Below are positions 34,550 to 41,516 of a stretch of DNA of 42,172 nucleotides, in pieces; the stretch's first letter is position 1, and the number at the start of each line of letters is the position of its first letter. This DNA is from an uncultured Clostridia bacterium. GTDB lineage: Bacteria > Bacillota > Clostridia > TANB77 > CAG-465. The position numbers and the translations under genes are program-made. The notes beneath the pieces were generated by a model. The model worked only from the letters and a program-made list of their open reading frames with translations, had not been told where the DNA came from and did no database searches. The stretch is taken from NCBI GenBank assembly GCA_947632635.1, contig CANRQA010000009.1, forward strand, positions 1 through 42,172, read 5' to 3'.

Positions 34550-34936
34550 TTAATCATAAATATCTTTTAATACCTTGCTTAAATGTCTGCTTTGTTTTCT
34601 TGATTTAACTATTTCACCATAATTAAAAAATACTTTAACAAATAACTTAGCAAAAGCATTAATTAATATTACTAAAATAACTGCTTTAAAAAATATCCCT
34701 ATAATTCCAAAAGGACTAGTTACTGCGTTTACTGAATTAAGTCCTTTATTAACATCTGTTAGGTTACTAAAAAGTTCTGTAGATTTAGTTTTTAACTCTT
34801 CCACCTTCCCTAATATTTCAGTTGTTGCGGTATCAATAGTTTCATTATACTTTTTTATTTCAGCAGCATATGTATTTGAAGTAAATATAACTGATAATAT
34901 TAATGTTATTACTATAACGATTTTAAACTTGCTCAT
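34550..34936 (-). CDS. Small exported or membrane protein of unknown function
   Basis: 128 residues. An N-terminal signal peptide (about 1-24, cleavage possible after NTYAA), a polar helical segment (about 25-65), a hydrophobic helix (about 72-97; FGIIGIFFKAVILVILINAF), and a basic C-terminal tail (KSRKQSRHLSKVLKDIYD). AAAGGAGATAG precedes the ATG and a good promoter lies upstream. It ends 18 bases from the convergent FTR-like gene. No family recognised. Confidence 0.65.
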   Translation of the reverse strand: MSKFKIVIVITLILSVIFTSNTYAAEIKKYNETIDTATTEILGKVEELKTKSTELFSNLTDVNKGLNSVNAVTSPFGIIGIFFKAVILVILINAFAKLFVKVFFNYGEIVKSRKQSRHLSKVLKDIYD

Positions 34937-34970
34937 ATCTAGCTATCTCCTTTTTATGTTTGACATAAAT

Positions 34971-34998
34971 ATTATATCATATTTTTTAAATTTTTCAA
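34971..34998 (-). promoter_or_regulatory. Promoter of the small exported protein
   Basis: Minus strand TTGAAA, 16 bases, TATAAT, with a TGA extension before the -10. Confidence 0.7.
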
Positions 34999-35045
34999 TA
35001 GATTTACATAAAAAAGTGGCATTTTATAAAAATTTTTAAATATTA

Positions 35046-35075
35046 TTGAGAAATTTTATTAAAACGTTGTATAAT
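35046..35075 (+). promoter_or_regulatory. Promoter of the CNNM/CBS gene
   Basis: TTGAGA, 18-base spacer, TATAAT, about 37 bases before the start codon. Confidence 0.65.
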
Positions 35076-35112
35076 TGTATTATATTACAAAAGATAAATG
35101 TGAGGTGTCAAA

Positions 35113-36171
35113 ATGTTAATACTAGAAATAGCAACTGTATTAATTTTGGTAATAATTATGTCCTATTTTAATGCAATTGAAACGGCATATTCTTCTGTAG
35201 ATTTAAATAAATTAAATTTTAATGATATAAACGACAAGAAAAAATTAACTAGGTTAAAAGTGATTATAAAGAAAAAAGGATTTTTTATTTCTGCTATTAA
35301 ATCATTAATTACATTTTGTGAGCTATGGCTTAGTGCTTTAATTGTTGAAATTGTAGCCATGCCATTATACAGAAAACTGATTGTTGACATGAAAATTCAC
35401 TCTTCTATTCTTTATATTATAAAATACGTAATTATATTAGTTGTTACAATACTACTTAGCTATTCACTATATATTTTTGCAACTACTATACCTAAAACAA
35501 TTGCTATAAAAAAGAAAGATAAAATTATAAAAGATAATATAAACGCTGTATATATTATTCCATATATATTTGCTCCAATATCAAAAGTTATGATTTTTAC
35601 AGAAAAAGTCATATTATTGTTATTTAAAGTAAAACGTAAAGAAGAAATTTCATATAAAGATAGTGAAATGAAAGAAACTGTAGAAGTTAGCAAAGAGCTT
35701 GGTATAATTAGTAAAAAAGATAGTCTTGTAATATCTAATTATTTAAAGTTAGATGAGTTAACAGCAGAAGATATTATGATACCAATTGAAAATGCTACTA
35801 TGATTGATATAAATAGTTCAAAAAATGAAATTAAAAATACTATAATTAATTATGGATATACTAGAATTCCTGTATATGATAATGATAAGAGAAAAATTAT
35901 TGGAATAATAAACACAAAAAATGTTTTAAAAAGTATATTAAGTCATGAAAAAATTTCTACTACTACCTATTTAAAAGATTGTATGAAAATATCTCCTGGG
36001 AAACGTATTGACCTATTATTTGGTGAAATGCTAAAGCAAAAAGAACATATGGCAATAGTTATAAAAGAAAAAGATATTGCTGTTGGGATTGTTACAATGG
36101 AAGATATATTTGAGGAGATTGTTGGTGGAAATATAGAAGATGACTTTGAAAAATATAATATTCATGAATAA
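35113..36171 (+). CDS. CNNM-CBS (hemolysin/CorC-type) membrane protein
   Basis: 352 residues. A CNNM transmembrane domain (about 1-185, with MSYFNAIETAYSSVDLNKL at the start and TTIPKTIAIKKKDKII in the re-entrant region) is followed by a pair of CBS domains (about 210-340; YGYTRIPVYDNDKRKIIGII and MAIVIKEKDIAVGIVTMEDI). The C-terminal CorC/HlyC domain that many relatives carry is absent; the protein ends soon after the second CBS. Family members handle divalent cations, especially magnesium efflux, gated by nucleotides on the CBS pair. AGGTG precedes the ATG. It is transcribed alone. Confidence 0.88.
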   Translation: MLILEIATVLILVIIMSYFNAIETAYSSVDLNKLNFNDINDKKKLTRLKVIIKKKGFFISAIKSLITFCELWLSALIVEIVAMPLYRKLIVDMKIHSSILYIIKYVIILVVTILLSYSLYIFATTIPKTIAIKKKDKIIKDNINAVYIIPYIFAPISKVMIFTEKVILLLFKVKRKEEISYKDSEMKETVEVSKELGIISKKDSLVISNYLKLDELTAEDIMIPIENATMIDINSSKNEIKNTIINYGYTRIPVYDNDKRKIIGIINTKNVLKSILSHEKISTTTYLKDCMKISPGKRIDLLFGEMLKQKEHMAIVIKEKDIAVGIVTMEDIFEEIVGGNIEDDFEKYNIHE

Positions 36172-36202
36172 TTAATTAAATTATAATAATAAAAAATAAA
36201 GG

Positions 36203-36239
36203 TAAAGATAAAATCAAATTCTTCATCTTTATTTTTTTA
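36203..36239 (+). terminator. Terminator after the CNNM/CBS gene
   Basis: TAAAGAT / ATCTTTA with a 15-base loop, then seven T. The stem is short. Confidence 0.55.
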
Positions 36240-36298
36240 TATTAATTTATTATTTTTACCTATCATTATATATATCACTTAAAAAATATAAATAATAC

Positions 36299-36328
36299 TT
36301 GCAATTCCTACCTATTAAGTAGTATAAT
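36299..36328 (+). promoter_or_regulatory. Promoter of the Rrf2 regulator gene
   Basis: TTGCAA, 18-base spacer, TATAAT. The spacer holds the small inverted repeat CTAC-N7-GTAG, which could be an autoregulatory site. Confidence 0.6.
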
Positions 36329-36349
36329 AATTATATGGAGGCGATTAGT

Positions 36350-36745
36350 TTGAAAATCTCTACAAAAGGAAGATATGCTTTAAGAGTTATGGTAGATCTT
36401 GCTATAAATGATAATGGTAATTTTATATCTTTAAAAGATATTGCAACAAGGCAGGAAATATCAAATAAATACCTTGAACAAATTATTGCACTTTTAACCA
36501 AAGCAGGATTTTTAGAAACTGCTAGAGGCAATAATGGTGGATATAAACTTGCAAAAGCACCTAATGAATATATAATTGGCGATATATTAAGGGCAACCGA
36601 GGGAGATTTAACTCCAATATTTTGCCTGACAGGTGAAAATATTTGTAGTAAACAAAAAAATTGTAAAACATATAGTTTTTGGAAAGGCTTAGATGATACT
36701 ATAAATAATTATATAAATAGTAAAACACTACAAGATTTAGTTTAA
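36350..36745 (+). CDS. iscR: Rrf2-family regulator, IscR-like
   Basis: 131 residues. The winged helix (KISTKGRYALRVMVDLA, IATRQEISNKYLEQIIALL, ARGNNGGYKLA) is the Rrf2 signature. Three Cys in PIFCLTGENICSKQKNCKTY have the C-x6-C-x5-C spacing expected for an IscR-type [2Fe-2S] site, making iron-sulfur or cysteine status the likely signal; CymR-type members lack these Cys. The TTG at 36350 follows GGAGGCGAT; the nearby ATG is part of the leader. It stands directly before nifS-nifU-mnmA, which it probably controls. Confidence 0.88.
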   Translation: MKISTKGRYALRVMVDLAINDNGNFISLKDIATRQEISNKYLEQIIALLTKAGFLETARGNNGGYKLAKAPNEYIIGDILRATEGDLTPIFCLTGENICSKQKNCKTYSFWKGLDDTINNYINSKTLQDLV

Positions 36746-36769
36746 TCAACTGAGTTTTGCTAATTCCTA

Positions 36770-36798
36770 TTGACTTACTAGGATATATATGATATAAT
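36770..36798 (+). promoter_or_regulatory. Promoter of nifS-nifU-mnmA
   Basis: TTGACT, 17-base spacer, TATAAT, about 28 bases before the nifS start. Confidence 0.75.
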
Positions 36799-36805
36799 TC
36801 CTAGT
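36777..36805. promoter_or_regulatory. Putative Rrf2 operator over the nifS promoter
   Basis: A perfect inverted repeat ACTAGGA-N15-TCCTAGT covers the spacer and -10, where a bound repressor would block RNA polymerase. The adjacent Rrf2 gene is the obvious candidate; the assignment is inferred. Confidence 0.5.
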
Positions 36806-36826
36806 AGTTTGATAGGAGATGATTTA

Positions 36827-38011
36827 ATGAATACAATATATTTAGATAATAGTGCAACAACTAAAGTAGATGAAGAAGTTGTAAAAGCTATGTTACCATA
36901 TTTTTCATTACACTATGGTAATCCCTCTTCAATTTATACATTAGGAAGAGAGAACAAAAAAGTAATCGAAGATGCACGTGAAAAAATCGCAAAAATTTTT
37001 TCTTGCAATTCTAATGAAATTTATTTTACCTCTTGTGGTAGTGAAAGTGATAACACAGCTATTAAAGGTATTGCATATGCAAATAGAAATAAAGGAAATC
37101 ATATAATAACTTCAAAAATTGAACATCCAGCTGTACTTGAAACTTGCAAACAATTAGAAAAAGAGGGGTTTGAAGTAAGTTATATTGATGTAGATGAAAA
37201 TGGACTTGTTAAATTAGATGATTTACAAAAGACTATTACCCCCTCTACTATCCTTATATCTATTATGTTTGCCAATAACGAAATTGGAACAATTGAACCT
37301 ATAAAAGAAATTGGTAAGATTGCTCATAAAAATAATATATATTTTCATACTGACGCTGTACAAGCCGTTGGAAATATACGAATCAATGTTAATGAATTAA
37401 ATATAGATAGCCTTTCTCTTTCCGCACATAAATTTTATGGACCAAAAGGGGTCGGTGCGTTATATATTAGAAAAGGAGTAAAATTTGAAAAATATATAAC
37501 AGGTGGACATCAAGAAAGAAATAAACGAGCTGGTACTGAAAATGTTCCGGGTATTGTTGGACTTTCAAAAGCATTAGAACTTGCATACGAAAATTTAGAT
37601 GAGCATAACCAAAAAATTAAAGCATTAAGAGATTATTACATAGAACAAGTTGAAAAAAGGATACCATATATTAAAATAAATGGCGATAAGAATAAAAGAC
37701 TTCCCGGAAATAGTAATATTTCCTTTAGATTTATTGAAGGTGAGGGGCTTCTTTTAAATCTTGATTTAAAAGGAATCTGCGCTTCAAGTGGTAGCGCTTG
37801 TACTTCTGGCTCTCTTGATCCATCCCATGTTTTACTTGCAATAGGTTTACCTCATGAAATCGCACATGGTTCTTTGAGAATTTCTATAGGTAAATACAAT
37901 ACTAAAGAAGAAATTGATTATGTAATTGATAATTTAGTAGAAATTGTAAGTAGATTAAGAGATATGTCACCTTTATGGGAAGAATTTATCGAAAAGGAGG
38001 AGAAAAAATAA
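36827..38011 (+). CDS. nifS: Cysteine desulfurase NifS/IscS
   Basis: PLP enzyme that takes sulfur from cysteine and passes it as persulfide to scaffold and tRNA-thiolation proteins. 394 residues. Visible are YLDNSATTKVDEEVV, the aldimine-stacking HTDAVQAVG, the PLP Lys in SLSAHKFYGPKG, and the catalytic Cys on a mobile loop in SSGSACTSGSLDPSH. The ATG at 36827 follows ATAGGAGATGA; an earlier TTG overlaps that site. Its stop codon shares a base with the ATG of the next gene, so translation is coupled, and mnmA, its sulfur acceptor, follows. Confidence 0.95.
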   Translation: MNTIYLDNSATTKVDEEVVKAMLPYFSLHYGNPSSIYTLGRENKKVIEDAREKIAKIFSCNSNEIYFTSCGSESDNTAIKGIAYANRNKGNHIITSKIEHPAVLETCKQLEKEGFEVSYIDVDENGLVKLDDLQKTITPSTILISIMFANNEIGTIEPIKEIGKIAHKNNIYFHTDAVQAVGNIRINVNELNIDSLSLSAHKFYGPKGVGALYIRKGVKFEKYITGGHQERNKRAGTENVPGIVGLSKALELAYENLDEHNQKIKALRDYYIEQVEKRIPYIKINGDKNKRLPGNSNISFRFIEGEGLLLNLDLKGICASSGSACTSGSLDPSHVLLAIGLPHEIAHGSLRISIGKYNTKEEIDYVIDNLVEIVSRLRDMSPLWEEFIEKEEKK

Positions 38012-38451
38012 TGGAATATTCAAGAAAAGTTGTAGAACATTATACTTGCCCTAGAAATGTTGGCAAAATAGAAAATGCCTCTGGTGTTGGCGAAGTTGGT
38101 AATCCTGTTTGTGGGGATATAATGAAAATGTATATAAAAGTTGAAAATAATATTATTGTAGATGTAAAGTTTAAAACTTTTGGATGTGGAGCTGCAATTG
38201 CTACTAGTAGTATTTCAACTGAAATGATAAAAGGGAAAACTTTAGAGGAGGCTTTAGAGTTAAAAAATACAGATGTTGTTAATAGCTTAGGTGGTCTACC
38301 TCCTGTTAAATTACATTGTTCCGTTTTAGCTGAAGAGGCAATACACGAAGCAATAGCAGATTATTACAGAAAAGAGGGAAAATTAACCGAAGAAGAAATT
38401 ACTAAAAAATGTAAATTAAAAGAAAAAAATTGTGAAAGTTGTGAAAATTAA
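38011..38451 (+). CDS. nifU: NifU/IscU-type iron-sulfur scaffold
   Basis: 146 residues. The IscU fold has its three ligand Cys in GNPVCGDIMK, KTFGCGAAIATSS and VKLHCSVLAEEA, plus another Cys in HYTCPRNVG. The C-terminal end adds a Cys-rich tail, KKCKLKEKNCESCEN, beyond the normal domain. AAGGAGGAG precedes the ATG, which overlaps the nifS stop as TAATG. It assembles clusters with sulfur from NifS. mnmA starts three bases after it ends. Confidence 0.92.
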   Translation: MEYSRKVVEHYTCPRNVGKIENASGVGEVGNPVCGDIMKMYIKVENNIIVDVKFKTFGCGAAIATSSISTEMIKGKTLEEALELKNTDVVNSLGGLPPVKLHCSVLAEEAIHEAIADYYRKEGKLTEEEITKKCKLKEKNCESCEN

Positions 38452-38453
38452 TT

Positions 38454-39513
38454 ATGAAAAAAAGAGTATTATTAGGAATGAGCCGGTGGCGTTGATAGTA
38501 GCGTATCAGCTATATTATTAAAAGAGCAAGGATATGAGGTAATTGGTGTTACAATGAAACTTTTTGAAAGTAATGAAAAAGGTGGCTGTTGTGGCTCATC
38601 TCAAACTGCAGATGCTAAACGAGTATGTGATGCTCTAGACATACCTCACTATACTATAAATTTTAAAAAAGATTTTAATAAATATGTTATAGATGATTTT
38701 ATACAAAGTTACAAAAATTGCAAAACGCCTAATCCTTGTATTGAATGTAATAAATATTTAAAGTTTGGTGCTATGTATAAAAAAGCATTAGAACTTGACT
38801 GTGATTATATTGCAACTGGGCATTATGCAAAAGTTGAATATGATGAACATTACAAAAAAAATGTTTTAAAAAAAGCTAATGCTATAACAAAAGATCAAAC
38901 TTACTTTTTATATAGCATACCTTCATATATTCTTGATAAAGTAATCTTTCCACTGGGGAATTTTTCTAGTAAAGACGAAATTCGAGAAATTGCAAGAAAA
39001 AATAATTTATTAGTTGCAAACAAACCAGATAGTGAAGATGTTTGTTTTATCCCAGATGGCAATTACAAAAAGTTTTTAGAGGAAAATTCTAATATTAAGA
39101 GTAATCCTGGAAATATAAAAAATAAAAGTGGAGAGATTCTTGGTACACATACAGGATTATATAAATATACTATTGGGCAAAGAAAAGGACTTGGAATTTC
39201 TAATACTACTCCATTATACGTTACTAACTTTGACAAGGATAAAAACGAACTGCTTGTAGGAGATGAAAAAGAATTATATTCTAAAGAGTTTTTTGTTTCA
39301 AATATAAATCTTTTATTATTTGATAAATTAGATGAACCTTTAGATGTAGATGTAAAAACTAGATATTCCGTTAAATCACATAAAGCCACAATATATCAAG
39401 ATAATGATACTATAAAAGTAATTTTTAAAGAGCCTCAAAGAGCAATTACAAAAGGTCAATCTGCTGTATTTTATATTAATGATATAGTTGTTGGTGGTGG
39501 AAAAATTATATAA
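38454..39513 (+). CDS. mnmA: tRNA 2-thiouridylase MnmA, needs +1 shift at CGG
   Basis: Thiolates U34 of tRNAs for Lys, Glu and Gln using sulfur relayed from a cysteine desulfurase. It starts MKKRVLLGMS, then the plain frame reads CGG TGG CGT TGA. Skipping the C at 38483/38484 gives SGGVDSSVSAILLKEQGYEV, the PP-loop ATP site, and then a complete protein of 352 residues. It has the catalytic Cys pair in NPCIECNKYLKFG and SEDVCFIPDG, plus TGHYAKVEY and IGQRKGLGIS. Translation from any start after the lesion would lack the ATP site. It is the last gene of the nifS-nifU-mnmA operon and ends at a strong terminator. Confidence 0.88.
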
Positions 39514-39526
39514 TATTGCAAATATT

Positions 39527-39573
39527 AAAAGCATTTATTTGATATATAATCTTATAAATGCTTTTATTTTTTT
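39527..39573. terminator. Terminator between mnmA and the MATE gene
   Basis: A 12-bp stem AAAAGCATTTAT / ATAAATGCTTTT with T after it on the plus strand. It may also end the convergent MATE transcript. Confidence 0.8.
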
Positions 39574-39574
39574 A

Positions 39575-40960
39575 CTATTCATTTGTTATTATTAATACTT
39601 TCTCTTTATATGATTTTTTTAAAATAAATAATGATATAATTGCAGTTAAAACTTCAGAAATAGGCAAAGCCCACCACACTAAAGTTTCCACACTATTACA
39701 TAATGTAAATAAATAGGTTATTGGTAATACAAATACTACTAATCTAAGTAAAGAAATTATTAAAGGTCTTAATGCATAGCCTAGTGATTGTAATATTCCT
39801 TGTATAGAAACTGAAAATCCCATAAAGATATATCCAATACTTGAGATTCTTAAAGCTACTATACATATTTCTATAATTTTATTTGTACTTTCACCTGTTA
39901 AACCAAATAAACAAGCTATTGGCTTTGCAAATATTTCAAATATACAAGTTAATATAAAAGTTACAATTATAGTATCTATAATTCCATATTTGATACAAGA
40001 ATCTATTCTCTTTTTGTCTTTTAGACCATAATTAAATGATAATATAGAAATTATTGTATTTGATAAACCAAATGCTGAAAATAACACTATTTGTTGTATC
40101 TTATAATAAATTCCAAATGAGCCAACTAGCACAACTGGATCAGCTTTTGACAGTCCAAGTATAGCATTCATTCCTGCCATCATAACTGAAAGTAATGCCT
40201 GCATTAGAGCTGCTGATATTCCTATGTTATAGATAGCTTTTATTAATTCTAATTCTGGTTTAATATATTTTAAATTGCCATTTATTTCTTTGTTAAGTTT
40301 ATAATGAAATATCATAGCAATAATTAAAGATACAAATTGCCCTATAATTGTAGCCCACGCAGCACCTGCTACTCCTGATTTTAGTGGATATATAAATACA
40401 TAATCTAAAACAATATTTGTAAGTGCACCTGATATTTGTGCTATTGTTGAAAGCATTGTTTTTCCTGTAGATTGCAAAAATCTTTCATATACAGTATATC
40501 CAATAGCTCCTAAGGATAAAGAAGAGCATATTTGCAAGTATGTGGTTCCCATAGATATAACTTTTTGATTTGAATTTGCAAAAAGCGATATAAACCATTT
40601 TGCACCAAAAATTCCAAATAACAAAAATACAAAGTATATACATATACTTAAAAATATTCCATTACCTGCTACTTTATTTACTTTTTCAACATTTTTCTCA
40701 CCTAGACTTTTTGATAATAAAGCATTTAGCCCAACTCCTGTACCAACTCCAATTGCTATAATTAATATTTGTATAGGAAATGCAAGTGTTAATGCTTGAT
40801 TTGCAATAGCACCATCTTCTCCCATATTGGTAACAAATATACTATCAACTACATTGTAAAGCGCTTGTAATACCATAGAAACTATCATAGGTAGCCCCAT
40901 TTTCCAAATTAGTTTTTTTATAGGTTCCTTTTCCATTTTATTAACATTTTGTTCACACAT
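39575..40960 (-). CDS. MATE-family efflux transporter
   Basis: 461 residues with 12 hydrophobic helices in two similar halves. The N-terminal KLIWKMGLPMIVSMVLQALY and NVVDSIFVTNMGEDGAIANQAL and the second-half GMNAILGLSKADPVVLVG blocks are characteristic of the DinF/NorM-type Na+ or H+ coupled multidrug antiporters. The substrate cannot be predicted. AGGAGGTA precedes the ATG. A strong terminator hairpin lies directly upstream, so expression is probably controlled by attenuation. Confidence 0.9.
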   Translation of the reverse strand: MCEQNVNKMEKEPIKKLIWKMGLPMIVSMVLQALYNVVDSIFVTNMGEDGAIANQALTLAFPIQILIIAIGVGTGVGLNALLSKSLGEKNVEKVNKVAGNGIFLSICIYFVFLLFGIFGAKWFISLFANSNQKVISMGTTYLQICSSLSLGAIGYTVYERFLQSTGKTMLSTIAQISGALTNIVLDYVFIYPLKSGVAGAAWATIIGQFVSLIIAMIFHYKLNKEINGNLKYIKPELELIKAIYNIGISAALMQALLSVMMAGMNAILGLSKADPVVLVGSFGIYYKIQQIVLFSAFGLSNTIISILSFNYGLKDKKRIDSCIKYGIIDTIIVTFILTCIFEIFAKPIACLFGLTGESTNKIIEICIVALRISSIGYIFMGFSVSIQGILQSLGYALRPLIISLLRLVVFVLPITYLFTLCNSVETLVWWALPISEVLTAIISLFILKKSYKEKVLIITNE

Positions 40961-40984
40961 TAAAAATACCTCCTAGTATAAAGA

Positions 40985-41047
40985 CAAAAAAATAGCGCAT
41001 AATCTATTAAAAGCTGGATTTACGCCTTTAGTAGACTACACACTATT
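40985..41047 (-). promoter_or_regulatory. Attenuator-like hairpin before the MATE gene
   Basis: The minus-strand RNA forms a 16-bp stem (41032-41047 with 40991-41006) using four G-U pairs, topped by a second 7-bp helix and a nine-base loop, then a run of T about 25 bases before the MATE start. On the plus strand the wobble positions would be A-C mismatches, so the RNA is the minus one. A TATAAT with a weak -35 lies about 60 bases upstream. No known riboswitch recognised. Confidence 0.65.
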
Positions 41048-41153
41048 TAAATATTATTTCTTTATTTAATATTATAATATAATTTTTAAATTTATGTAAG
41101 AATTTTTTTACTTTTTAACAAAAATGTAAAAAAATATGTAATATATAAATTAA

Positions 41154-41230
41154 TGGTGCGCCCAAAGGGAGTCGAACCCCCAACCTTCCGGTTCGTAGCC
41201 GAATGCTCTATCCAGTTGAGCTATGAGCGC
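41154..41230 (-). tRNA. tRNA-Arg(ACG)
   Basis: 77 bases including an encoded CCA. Acceptor GCGCTCA/TGGGCGC, D stem GCTC/GAGC, anticodon loop CTACGAA with anticodon ACG, T loop TTCGACT. With A34 modified to inosine it reads CGU, CGC and CGA but not CGG. Confidence 0.95.
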
Positions 41231-41340
41231 ACATTAATATTATACATTAATTTTGCTTATTTTTCAATAAAATAAGATTATTTTTATCTATTTTATAGAA
41301 AATTTCTACTTTATATGCTATAATAATTATATTAAAGAAT

Positions 41341-41416
41341 GCCTCTGTAGCTCAGTGGATAGAGCAGCAACCTCCTAAGTTGTTGGTCGGACGTTCGATT
41401 CGTCTCAGGGGCACCA
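41341..41416 (+). tRNA. tRNA-Arg(CCT)
   Basis: 76 bases including CCA. Acceptor GCCTCTG/CAGGGGC, D stem GCTC/GAGC, anticodon loop CTCCTAA with anticodon CCT, T loop TTCGATT. It reads AGG. A TATAAT lies at 41319-41324, about 17 bases before the gene. Confidence 0.95.
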
Positions 41417-41426
41417 GATAGATACC

Positions 41427-41470
41427 AAACTCGAACTTTTTAAATTATTTGATAAGTTCGAGTTTTAATA
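41427..41470 (+). terminator. Terminator after tRNA-Arg(CCT)
   Basis: A 12-bp perfect stem AAACTCGAACTT / AAGTTCGAGTTT with a 15-base loop and a short T-rich tail. Confidence 0.7.
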
Positions 41471-41516
41471 TTTTCTAATTTATGATAAAATTATTTCATA
41501 ACTAATGGGGGTAAAT

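Noticed and set aside
34357..34557. Minus-strand frame opposite the FTR-like gene
   Set aside because: A shadow of the Cys-rich plus-strand gene, without a ribosome site.
14378..38490. CGG simply reassigned to another amino acid
   Set aside because: Reassignment would not repair the frame: stops or wrong residues follow CGG in mutL, miaA and mnmA unless one base is skipped.
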